From Bog-756 sp052326605 (GTDB taxonomy: Bacteria; Actinomycetota; Acidimicrobiia; Acidimicrobiales; RAAP-2), in assembly GCA_052326605.1 (NCBI GenBank), contig JBKQMB010000044.1, positions 1 to 64,000 of the forward strand: a stretch of DNA of 64,000 nucleotides, given 5' to 3'. The notes beneath the pieces were generated by a model that had not been told where the DNA came from, ran no database searches, and was given only the letters and a program-made list of their open reading frames with translations. A program made the position numbers and the translations under genes. This document shows, piece by piece, positions 57,193 to 64,000 of the stretch. The stretch's first letter is position 1. Each line of letters opens with the position of its first letter.

Positions 57193-57956
57193 ACCCCGGA
57201 CTCGGGATCCGACCGGCGTTGTTCCGCCGGGCGGCTCTCCGCGGGCAGCGACCCTGGGTCGGGGGACGGCCGGGCCATGTCGGCGAACTCGGTTGCCAGC
57301 CGCCGCCGTTCCCGCCGCTTCATGATCAAGCGGATCACGATCGCCACCACGATGACGGCACCGACCACCGCCAGCGACCAGAGGCCCACCGACTTGAGGA
57401 TGCGCTCGAAGGAGACCCCGACGAGGTATCCGAGCAGGGTGTAGCCCACGCCCCAGACCAACCCGCCGGCGGCGTTGTAAGCGAGGAACACCCGGTAGCG
57501 CAGGCCGCTCATGCCGGCCAGCCCGGGGATGACGGCCCGGGCGAACGCCACGAAGCGACCGAGGAAAACTGCGGGGCCCCCGTAGCGCTCGAGCATGGCA
57601 ATGGACTGCCTAACGCCGGCGTTGCCCTTGAGCGGCCGCCGTGCGAGCAGCCACGGCCCGGACTTCTTGCCGATCTCGAATCCGACCGAGTCGCCGGCGA
57701 TGGCGCACACCACGACCACCGCCATCATCACCCCGAGGTTGACGCGGCCGAGCCCGGCCAGCACCCCCCCGATTACCACCGCCGTCTCTCCCGGGATGAA
57801 GAACCCGATCATCACCCCGGCCTCGGCGAAGGCCAGGAGCCCAACCACCGCATAGGCGGCGGGCCCGTGGAAGTGGAGCAGCCATCCGGTCACTCCCCCG
57901 GGGTTGGTCTGGTTGGACGACGCCGCCAGCAGTGGGCCCGCACCGAGCCGGGCCAT
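57189..57956 (-). CDS. DedA family membrane protein
   Basis: 255 residues. DedA/SNARE-associated fold: AFAEAGVMIGFFIPGETAVV, GDSVGFEIGKKSGPWLL, FLGRFVAFARAVIPGLAGMSG and YNAAGGLVWGVGYTLLGYLVG, the last two being the signature re-entrant motifs; five or so hydrophobic segments. These transport undecaprenyl phosphate or other polar lipids. The tail is hydrophilic (SPDPGSLPAESRP). ATG 57956 has GAAGGTG six bases upstream. Confidence 0.93.
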   Translation of the reverse strand: MARLGAGPLLAASSNQTNPGGVTGWLLHFHGPAAYAVVGLLAFAEAGVMIGFFIPGETAVVIGGVLAGLGRVNLGVMMAVVVVCAIAGDSVGFEIGKKSGPWLLARRPLKGNAGVRQSIAMLERYGGPAVFLGRFVAFARAVIPGLAGMSGLRYRVFLAYNAAGGLVWGVGYTLLGYLVGVSFERILKSVGLWSLAVVGAVIVVAIVIRLIMKRRERRRLATEFADMARPSPDPGSLPAESRPAEQRRSDPESGV

Positions 57957-58029
57957 GATCGGCACCTTCAGGCCCACGTCGAACTCGGGAGCCGCCCACC
58001 GGATCGACTGCTCACCGGGGACCCGGTCT

Positions 58030-58458
58030 TCACCTCGACAGGGTCACGCTTGTCCACGCTCGGCGGCGACACGCCGGACAGGTCATCCGTCGGTCAAAGG
58101 TGCGTCCGGGCAGCCAGACGCCGACGGGGAACTGCAGCACCGCAAATTCGAAGAGGCCCACCCGGCTGACCGAGCCACAGGTGGAACATGCCACGGTCAG
58201 GATCCCCCGTTGCGGCAGTGGTTCGGCTGCGGTGGCCGTCGACGTGGACCGCTCCTTCTCGCCGGCCGGGGTCGCCGCCGAATACAGGGCGTGCTTGCCG
58301 GCGGGGCGGGCATGACGGGTTGCGGCACTCGACCGGGGGTGGGCCTGCGCCTCTGCCCGCCCGACGGAGGGAGCGTCGTCCTCGCCACCGGCCGCCTGGG
58401 CCTCGACGGGCATCCAGAACAGCGCCCGCTTGCCGAGCGGGTCGGGTCCGTCGGCCAC
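58030..58458 (-). CDS. ParA-linked actinobacterial zinc-ribbon protein
   Basis: 142 residues. N-terminal DGPDPLGKRALFW and AGKHALYSA motifs followed by CSTCGSVSRVGLFEFAV, VWLPGR and CPACRRRAW. This conserved small protein follows ParA-like genes in many actinobacteria; its role is unknown. The GTG start overlaps the ParA stop by one base (TAGTG), giving tight coupling. Two CxxC pairs predict a zinc ribbon. Confidence 0.82.
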   Translation of the reverse strand: MADGPDPLGKRALFWMPVEAQAAGGEDDAPSVGRAEAQAHPRSSAATRHARPAGKHALYSAATPAGEKERSTSTATAAEPLPQRGILTVACSTCGSVSRVGLFEFAVLQFPVGVWLPGRTFDRRMTCPACRRRAWTSVTLSR

Positions 58459-59243
58459 TACCCGACGGTGCCGGAGACCGCGCTCATCTCGAGCAGGGTG
58501 CGGGCCAATTGGCGATAGGCGTTCGCCCCTGGCGAGGTGGGGGCATGCTGGAGGATCGACTTGCCCCGGGCCGGGGCCTCGGCGAATCGGATCGACTTGC
58601 GCACCGGCGGCTGCAGCACCGGGATCCCATACCTGGCCTCGACCTCTTCCATAATGTGTCGAGAGTGCCTGGTCCGGTCGTCGTACATGGTGGCGATGAT
58701 CCCCCTCACCGTGAGGTCGCTGTTGGCGAAGGCCCGCACGTCCTCGATGGTCTCGAGCAGTTGGCCGACCCCACGGTGGGATAGAGCCTCGCACTGCAGG
58801 GGGATCAGCACCGAATTGGCGGCTGTCAGCCCGTTGATGGTCAGCACGCCGAGCGAGGGCGGGCAGTCGATGAGGACGAGGTCGTACCGGTCCAACACGG
58901 GCTCCAACGCCCGCTCGAGCACGTGCTCACGGCCGGTGCGGGTGAGCAGATGCACTTCCGACCCGGCCAGGTCGATGGTGGCCGGCAGAAGGTCGAGCCC
59001 GGGGACGCCCGGCACCGGGCAGGCGACGTCGGAGACACTTTCCCGACGGACGAAGACGTCGTGCAGGGAGCGGTCGAGCGCGTCGGGGTCGAGCCCGAGG
59101 GAGAAGGTCAGACAGGCCTGGGGGTCGAGGTCGACCACCAGGACCCTCCGGCCGAGCTCCGCCGATGCCACGCCGAGCGAGTGGACGGTGGTGGTCTTGG
59201 CCACTCCGCCCTTCTGGTTGGCCACGGCCAGTACGTCGGTCAC
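58458..59243 (-). CDS. ParA/Soj-type ATPase
   Basis: 261 residues. Deviant Walker A KGGVAKTTTV, VVDLDPQACLTF, Walker B-like LVLIDCPPSLGVLTI and PLQCEALSHRGVGQL. ParA ATPases place chromosomes, plasmids or protein clusters on the nucleoid. No parB follows; instead the zinc-ribbon gene does, so this is a stand-alone ParA, not the origin-linked parAB pair. The ATG start has no strong Shine-Dalgarno. Confidence 0.92.
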   Translation of the reverse strand: MTDVLAVANQKGGVAKTTTVHSLGVASAELGRRVLVVDLDPQACLTFSLGLDPDALDRSLHDVFVRRESVSDVACPVPGVPGLDLLPATIDLAGSEVHLLTRTGREHVLERALEPVLDRYDLVLIDCPPSLGVLTINGLTAANSVLIPLQCEALSHRGVGQLLETIEDVRAFANSDLTVRGIIATMYDDRTRHSRHIMEEVEARYGIPVLQPPVRKSIRFAEAPARGKSILQHAPTSPGANAYRQLARTLLEMSAVSGTVG

Positions 59244-59283
59244 GTGCGGAGTCTACGCCCGGCGACGGCGATCACAATTGGGG

Positions 59284-61614
59284 TCAGAACCCGGCCATGC
59301 CGACGATCGGCCGGTTGAGGGGCGAGCCACCCATCGAGCCCAGGAACGGTGCGCTGAAACTGAAGATCCCCCCGTCGGAGGCGGCGAACCGATAGCCGCT
59401 GCCGTTGGCCGTCTCCGCCATGCCCACGACGGGCGCAGCCAGGGGTCGGCCACCGGTCGAGCCGAAGAACGGGGCACCGCCGAAGGAGAAGACGCCGCCA
59501 TCGGAGGCCACCTCCCAGTACCCGCCGGTATTGGTATCGTTGGCCGTGCCCACGACCGGCCTGTTCAGGACGCGATCGCCCATCGAACCGGCGAACGGCG
59601 CATCGCCGAACGAGAAGATCCCCCCGTCGGAAGCGACCAGGCGGTAGCCGTTCCCGTCGGTGGCGGTCGAGATGCCCACCACCGGCTTGTTGAGGTGATC
59701 GCCACCCATCGACCCGTAGAAGCCGGCGTCACCGAAGGCGAAGATGCCGCCGTCGGAGGCGACCTCCCAGTACCCCTTGCCGTCCGGCGTGGCCGCCATG
59801 CCCACAATCGGCTGGTTCAGGTGGCGGCCGCCCATCGATCCGTAGAAACCGGCGCCGCCGAAGGCGAAGATGCCGCCGTCGGAGGCGACCTCCCAGTACC
59901 CTCCGGTGCTCGGCGCCATGGCGATGCCCACGACAGGGGCGTTGAGGTCGATGTTGCCGGTGGAGCCGCAGAAGGGGGCCCCGCCGAAGGAGAAGATGCC
60001 CCCGTCGGAGGCGGCCAGTTCGTACCCGGTGCCGGCCGCCGCCGGCACCGAGCAGGCCGGGATCGACCCCGGGGCCGGGGTCCCGCCCGCATCACCGGTG
60101 AGCTGGGGATCGTGGTGGAACATGGGCCAGGCACTCCCCCCGACGGCCTCGGCGGGGTTCAGGCCCGAGATCTCGTAGTGGTCGATCCTCCCCACGGCGG
60201 GCGAGTTGGGGCCGCCCGAGGGGATGTAGCCGGCCAGCGTGATCCCGATCGTCCCGTTCGGGTCCGCGGTGATCAAGGGCGAGTTCTGCAGTCCGAGGTC
60301 CTGGCTCAGATAGGCAATCTGGGTGCCGGTCCTGGCATCGAACACGTAGGCGCCGTTGGTGGTGGGGACGATGATGTCGTCGTACCCGGCGCCGGTGAGA
60401 TCGGCGGTCACCACCGAGCCGATCACCCGCCCCAAGCCTGTGGCCTTCCACAGTGTCGCTCCGGTGGCGGCGTCGAGGACCCAGACCGACCCCGACGAGC
60501 CCTGGCCCATATCGGTACCCTCGACCACCTGGAGCGACCCGTTGCCCAGCACGTCCGACAGCGCCGGCGACGAGAAGGTGCTGCCGTCGAGATGGGCCGA
60601 CCACTTCAGCTGGCAGTGGGTGTCGTACGCCTTCACGGCATCGGTGTCCGAAGCGCCCGGGAAGTAGGCGCCGGTGCCCACCACGATGCCCGTCGCCCCG
60701 CCGGGGAGGAATCCGCCCACTGCCGGCGAGGAGTCCACTGTCTGGTTGGTGTCGGCCCGGCATATCTGGTTGCCCTGGGCGCTGAAGATCCGAAGATGGC
60801 CCCCGTCGGTGTAGGACTGGCCCTGGCCGGTGCCGGCGGTCTGGTCCCCACCGACGGCGATCTCGGGTTGGCCGGTGCCGTACAGGTCGGCCACGGCCGC
60901 GGTGGAGTGGGTGCTGTCGGAGTTGAAGAACGGCCAGCCGGTCAGCGTGGCACCGCTCTGGCCGGACAGTGCGTAGGCGTTCTGGCCCAGGGATCCGGCA
61001 ACGATGTCCGGACCACCGGCCTGCAGGTTCCCCACGGTCAGGCCGGCCTGCACCCCGGTGTCCGGCGCGGCATCGCTCGGCGGATCGACCGCCGGGGTGA
61101 ACCACTGCTGCGAGCCGCTCGGGCCGAACGCCTGGTAGCCGCCCGTGGTCGGGTCGGCATCGTTCCCCGATCCGACGAACACCGACGTTGCGCCGCCTGC
61201 GGACGGGGCGACGGAAGGGGTCGAGTCGATGGGGCCGCTCCCGTCAGTGGTCGGCCACCCGGCCACCGGGGTCGGAGCGGGCAGCGGGGGCGGCGTGCCG
61301 GCAGGAGCAGCCAGGTCGAAGGCGTAGAGGTAGCCCCGCCTGTCCCCCACAACGACCGATGGCTGGCCCTTGAGGGTGGCCGGTATCGGCGACGACTCGG
61401 CGATGGGCGACCCCGTGTCCGGTAGCGGACCGGTCGACCAGGTCTCATTCCAGGTCGGAGGCGCGAAATTGTGGCTCGACACGGGCTGGGAGTGGCTCGC
61501 CGGGGCCGCTGCGGCCGGGGCAGCCGGGCTCACGGCGCCCACCAGGAACGACGCGCCCAGCAGAGCGGCCAGCGCGGTGGCAACTCGGGCCGCCGATCGG
61601 CGGTGCCGACGCAC
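59284..61614 (-). CDS. Secreted beta-propeller (FG-GAP/PQQ-like) protein with six 42-residue ASDGG repeats
   Basis: 776 residues. Signal peptide (ATALAALLGASFLVGAVSPA, cut near AAAA). Residues 60-510 form FG-GAP/VCBS-like blades: SVVVGDRRGYLYAFD, PDIVAGSLGQNAYALSG, PEIAVGGDQTAG, and YDDIIVPTTNGAYVFDARTG. After a Pro linker the C-terminal 245 residues are six 42-residue units beginning Y(W/R)xxASDGG(I/V)FxFG, identical in length and pattern to those in the gene at 9910, where the array is N-terminal. The array is thus a portable surface domain. Confidence 0.83.
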   Translation of the reverse strand: MRRHRRSAARVATALAALLGASFLVGAVSPAAPAAAAPASHSQPVSSHNFAPPTWNETWSTGPLPDTGSPIAESSPIPATLKGQPSVVVGDRRGYLYAFDLAAPAGTPPPLPAPTPVAGWPTTDGSGPIDSTPSVAPSAGGATSVFVGSGNDADPTTGGYQAFGPSGSQQWFTPAVDPPSDAAPDTGVQAGLTVGNLQAGGPDIVAGSLGQNAYALSGQSGATLTGWPFFNSDSTHSTAAVADLYGTGQPEIAVGGDQTAGTGQGQSYTDGGHLRIFSAQGNQICRADTNQTVDSSPAVGGFLPGGATGIVVGTGAYFPGASDTDAVKAYDTHCQLKWSAHLDGSTFSSPALSDVLGNGSLQVVEGTDMGQGSSGSVWVLDAATGATLWKATGLGRVIGSVVTADLTGAGYDDIIVPTTNGAYVFDARTGTQIAYLSQDLGLQNSPLITADPNGTIGITLAGYIPSGGPNSPAVGRIDHYEISGLNPAEAVGGSAWPMFHHDPQLTGDAGGTPAPGSIPACSVPAAAGTGYELAASDGGIFSFGGAPFCGSTGNIDLNAPVVGIAMAPSTGGYWEVASDGGIFAFGGAGFYGSMGGRHLNQPIVGMAATPDGKGYWEVASDGGIFAFGDAGFYGSMGGDHLNKPVVGISTATDGNGYRLVASDGGIFSFGDAPFAGSMGDRVLNRPVVGTANDTNTGGYWEVASDGGVFSFGGAPFFGSTGGRPLAAPVVGMAETANGSGYRFAASDGGIFSFSAPFLGSMGGSPLNRPIVGMAGF
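59287..60024 (-). repeat. Six tandem 126-bp coding repeats (second copy family)
   Basis: Six 42-codon units at the 3' end of the gene at 59284-61614; the last unit is short. Their consensus YWEVASDGGIFAFG ... FYGSMGG ... LNQPIVGMA matches the array at 10105-10854. Confidence 0.9.
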
Positions 61615-61809
61615 CGGTCCCTGCGCCCCGAGCGCAGCCCCGGTCCAGAGAGGTTTCGATCCGCACAGTTCGATCCGTTCACACTATGCGGTCCCCAGGG
61701 TGCGAACGAACTCGCCCCCACGGCTCCGCCCATCAATTCACCCACCGGGGCGGGCCCGGTCGCCGGTCGAGGCCCCCTGCCGGGGTCGGGCGGGCCGTCG
61801 GCCGGCCTT

Positions 61810-62280
61810 TCAGCGACCCGGCGGTCTCGATGCGACCGGGCCCGCCCCGGGCGGAGGCGCAGAGGCAGGCGCCAGCCGACGGCCTGTGACGACGTCGGTC
61901 CGGATCCGCACGATCCGGTGGCCTGGCTCTCTCACGGCAGGCTCCGGGAAGTGCTCCGGCAGGTGCCCGCCGTGTTCCCCGTCGTCCTCGATGGCCAGGC
62001 CACGAACCAGCACGCTCCAGGCACGGCCGGCATCGACCCCGTCCACCTGGAGGGCGATCAGCCGGGCTCCTTCCACCCGCTCGAAGAGGCCCTCACCGAT
62101 CCGGATCACCACGTCGGAGCCGTCCGCCGCATAGTTCACTGGCAACACCAGGGGAGCTCCGTCCGCGGCGATGCCGATGTGGCCATGGAGCCCCTGTTTC
62201 GCACCCAGCGCCAGGAGGCGGTGACACTCGGCCGGGTCCAGGACCTCTGATCCTCGCTCATCGATCCACATGAGCACCAT
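61810..62280 (-). CDS. Pyridoxamine 5'-phosphate oxidase-like flavin protein
   Basis: 156 residues. It resembles the PNPOx-like (FMN-binding split barrel) family: GLHGHIGIAADGAPLVLPVNY, VVIRIGEGLFERVEGARLIALQVDG and WSVLVRGLAIE. Members in Actinobacteria bind FMN or F420 or act in stress or resistance. The C-terminus is Pro/Ala-rich. The start is ATG 62280 or 62271. 195 bp of gene-free sequence separates it from the secreted repeat protein's start at 61614. Confidence 0.82.
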   Translation of the reverse strand: MVLMWIDERGSEVLDPAECHRLLALGAKQGLHGHIGIAADGAPLVLPVNYAADGSDVVIRIGEGLFERVEGARLIALQVDGVDAGRAWSVLVRGLAIEDDGEHGGHLPEHFPEPAVREPGHRIVRIRTDVVTGRRLAPASAPPPGAGPVASRPPGR

Positions 62281-62525
62281 TGTCGACCAGGCCATCCACC
62301 GACGCCAGTGCCGAAATCCCCAATCTGCCGGCAGCCGGCGGCCGAATGCCAATCGGTCAATTGGGACTTTCGGCCCCAGGCACCGTCAGGACGCCTCCGT
62401 AACTGCCCGGAAAGGGAGATGATGAGACCGAGCGTGTCTCATGGGTTCGCCCGCTAGCAGACGGGGGTACACCATGGCACTGGGTCTGGATCTCGACTAG
62501 CTCGAGCGATCGGCCAGGGGGGGGG

Positions 62526-62674
62526 GAGTTCGACCTGGGTTGGCTTCGCGACACCGACTCGGAATGGGGGGTCCGGGCCAAGCCGGGCAAGACGGGCCTC
62601 ACGTTGCGCGACATCGCCATCGGCTCCTACGGCGAGGTTCCCGACCACGCTCCTCTGCGGACGATGGCCCCCCC
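62526..62674 (+). pseudogene. N-terminal fragment of the frameshifted ferritin-like gene
   Basis: Frame +3 reads EFDLGWLRDTDSEWG, RAKPGKTGLTLRDIAIGSYG and EVPDHAPLRTMAP, which looks like the missing N-terminus of the next gene. It is cut upstream by a run of ten G (62517-62526) and downstream by seven C (62668-62674). Removing one C joins it in frame to RGSDIDPDVPDMGYTVND. Upstream from 62281 no credible start or gene is seen. Confidence 0.6.
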
Positions 62675-62697
62675 GGGGCTCCGACATCGATCCCGAC

Positions 62698-63435
62698 GTG
62701 CCGGACATGGGGTACACCGTCAACGACAAGTCCGAGGTGTGGTCGGACAACCTCCACGACCTCTACGAGAAGGCGGTGAGCCGCCAGTGGAGCGCCACTC
62801 GGGACATCCCGTGGGGCGACCTGCCCGAGCTCGACCCGGACATCGAGCAGGCCATGTGCCAGTTGGCGACCGTGCTCTCCGAGGTCGAGATGGTGGCGTC
62901 CGACTTCCCCGCCAAGTGGCTGTGGCGCATCAACCACGACTACGTGGAAGCCAAGATGCTCCTCTGCACCCAGGTGATGGACGAGGCCCGCCACACCGAG
63001 GTGTACGCCAAGCGTGCGCGGGCCAACGGTGGCGGGCTCGGGCGGGCGTCGGCGGTGGTCGAGCGCTTCTTGCAGCTCATCCTCGACGCGCAGAGCTGCG
63101 ACGAGAGCTCGGCGCTGATGCACCTGCTCGGCGAGGGCATCGTGCTCTCCCTGTTCCGCGCCGGCGAGGCCATCGCCCCCTCACCGCTGGAGCAGCAAGT
63201 CTTCCGGCTCTGCATGCAGGTCGAGGCCAGGCACGATGCCTGCGGCTCGATGCTCTGGCGGGAGCCGGGTGGCGAATGGGGCTGCAGCTCGTGCCGGACG
63301 ACCGGTGACGAGGGCGCCCATCACGCTTCGTGTCCCAAGGTGTGCAAGGCGGCCCGGCTCGCCGCCCGCCCGCCCGTCGTCGGAACACTCCGATGGCACG
63401 GCCTCAGGCCACCACCCCATGGTGCGCGCCGATGA
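62698..63435 (+). CDS. Ferritin-like diiron protein, 5' part frameshifted
   Basis: 245 residues in the open frame. GYTVNDKSEVWSDNLHDLYE starts the recognisable part; diiron ligands are in TVLSEVEMVASDF, MDEARHTEVYAKRA and QVEARHDACG (two ExxH pairs on a four-helix bundle). It resembles Acidimicrobiia ferritin-like proteins of unknown role. The true gene begins upstream in another frame and is broken at C7 (62668-62674). After EARH the C-terminus turns into Arg/Pro-rich sequence that overlaps the cupin gene, so a 3' defect is also possible. Either decaying gene or sequencing error. Confidence 0.7.
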   Translation: MPDMGYTVNDKSEVWSDNLHDLYEKAVSRQWSATRDIPWGDLPELDPDIEQAMCQLATVLSEVEMVASDFPAKWLWRINHDYVEAKMLLCTQVMDEARHTEVYAKRARANGGGLGRASAVVERFLQLILDAQSCDESSALMHLLGEGIVLSLFRAGEAIAPSPLEQQVFRLCMQVEARHDACGSMLWREPGGEWGCSSCRTTGDEGAHHASCPKVCKAARLAARPPVVGTLRWHGLRPPPHGARR

Positions 63436-63946
63436 GGGTGACGGCGACGACCGCAGGCACATCTCCGGCATTCGACCAGCGGTGGCGCGTGCCGTTCTGG
63501 ATGTAGGTGTCGCCTGGATTCAGCGCGACCTTCGCCCCGTCGTCGAGCTCGAGGGTGGCCTGTCCTGACAGCACGACTCCGTAGTCGATCGTGGCCGTGG
63601 TGTGCATGCCAGGGTCATCACGATCGAAGTGGCCCGCCGCTCCCGGGAGCTTCTGCTCGATCTCCGCGACGGCTGCCTCCACATCGATGTCCGCCGGGAC
63701 GCCGCTCCCCCCGTCGGGAGGGATGGTGAAGAACCCGAATCGGAATCCGCCCAGCGGTGGAAAGTACGTCCTCGCCTCCGGCCTCGAACCATCGTCGGGG
63801 AAGGTGCGGGTCGAATCCGCCCCCCAGACCTGGTGGAACTCACTGCCGGGCATCAGGGCCAGTGTCACCGGCGCCACCCGATCGTCACTGACGAAGACCG
63901 AATTGCCGTCGGCACCGTGCCCGGTGGCCACTCGCCGAATGTCCAT
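63404..63946 (-). CDS. Cupin-domain protein
   Basis: 180 residues. A cupin barrel in the C-terminal half: TTATIDYGVVLSGQATLELD and LNPGDTYIQNGTRHRWSNAG, with TIDYGVVLSG in place of the usual GxDxxxVLxGxxxL metal motif and a single His (RHRWSN) in motif 2. The N-terminal half holds HQVWGADSTRTFP. Possibly a small-molecule sensing or isomerase-type cupin; function unknown. GAGGAGG four bases before the ATG sets the start. Its 3' end overlaps the ferritin-like gene by 32 bp, convergent. Confidence 0.85.
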   Translation of the reverse strand: MDIRRVATGHGADGNSVFVSDDRVAPVTLALMPGSEFHQVWGADSTRTFPDDGSRPEARTYFPPLGGFRFGFFTIPPDGGSGVPADIDVEAAVAEIEQKLPGAAGHFDRDDPGMHTTATIDYGVVLSGQATLELDDGAKVALNPGDTYIQNGTRHRWSNAGDVPAVVAVTLIGAHHGVVA

Positions 63947-64000
63947 GCTGCCTCCTCGGGTCGGCTGCCCCTTCGCCCCGAACGGGCAGCCGAGCAGTAG

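Noticed and set aside
58537..61425. 962-codon + strand open frame opposite ParA and the repeat protein
   Set aside because: Antisense to two recognisable genes; the apparent repeats in it are reflections of the 42-residue units on the other strand.

Overview
The window is chromosomal DNA from a very GC-rich, gene-dense actinobacterium, most likely of the class Acidimicrobiia. Actinobacterial markers are an MtrA/MtrB/LpqB-like signalling trio, a class II DAHP synthase, a coenzyme-F420 (LLM) oxidoreductase, a mycothiol-dependent DinB-like enzyme, an RNase E/G with a long disordered N-terminus, and the ParA-linked zinc-ribbon protein. Two large secreted proteins carry arrays of a 42-residue ASDGG(I/V)FxFG repeat, which I associate with Acidimicrobiia. 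The taxonomic call is inference; there is no rRNA gene in the window.

Layout. (1) 1-6033, + strand: two tandem Tat-exported family 5 substrate-binding lipoproteins (the first cut by the window edge), then a response regulator, a histidine kinase and a GerMN lipoprotein. (2) 6047-8334, - strand: LLM oxidoreductase, nadD, a small membrane protein and rsfS, mostly with stop/start overlaps. (3) 8373-11502, + strand: class II DAHP synthase and a secreted repeat protein with a glycoside-hydrolase-like C-terminus. (4) 11567-36934, - strand: a housekeeping block running tig-clpP-clpX-folC-ndk-mreB-mreC-mreD-PBP2-two radical SAM related genes-rng-rplU-rpmA-phosphatase-obgE-proB-proA-MoxR-VWA-phosphatase, with an MDMPI-like enzyme and a glutathione peroxidase at its upstream end. 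(5) 37156-41680: a 1072-residue GGDEF-EAL protein, a DUF5679 mini-protein and a Ppx/GppA phosphatase. (6) 41773-51770: a previously unannotated integrated element of about 10 kb in a tRNA-Pro(TGG) gene. (7) 51843-64000: a PAS-GGDEF-EAL protein, a metallo-beta-lactamase-fold hydrolase, a secreted propeller protein, DedA, ParA and its zinc-ribbon partner, a second secreted repeat protein, a PNPOx-like protein, a frameshifted ferritin-like gene and a cupin.

The element is the main discovery. A 39-bp direct repeat (41773-41811 and 51732-51770) is the 5' half of the tRNA, from its first base to the anticodon loop. The right copy continues into an intact tRNA; the left copy does not. A tyrosine integrase lies beside the intact tRNA. 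Because the duplicated block is the 5' half, the element, not the chromosome, now supplies the 5' end and upstream flank of the working tRNA. Cargo includes a protein with six treble-clef zinc-ribbon repeats fused to a GIY-YIG-like nuclease domain, a coupled DUF3467 / unknown 90-residue protein / MazF-PemK toxin cassette, a serine recombinase, a secreted protein, a WW-motif membrane protein, and a run of small overlapping zinc-binding and HTH genes. No relaxase, FtsK-like translocase, capsid or portal gene is visible, so it looks like a satellite-like or mobilizable element rather than a complete ICE or prophage.

Limits: all calls are from reading sequence and translated frames. Several starts (GTG/TTG) were chosen from Shine-Dalgarno position or overlap with the upstream stop, and remain predictions.
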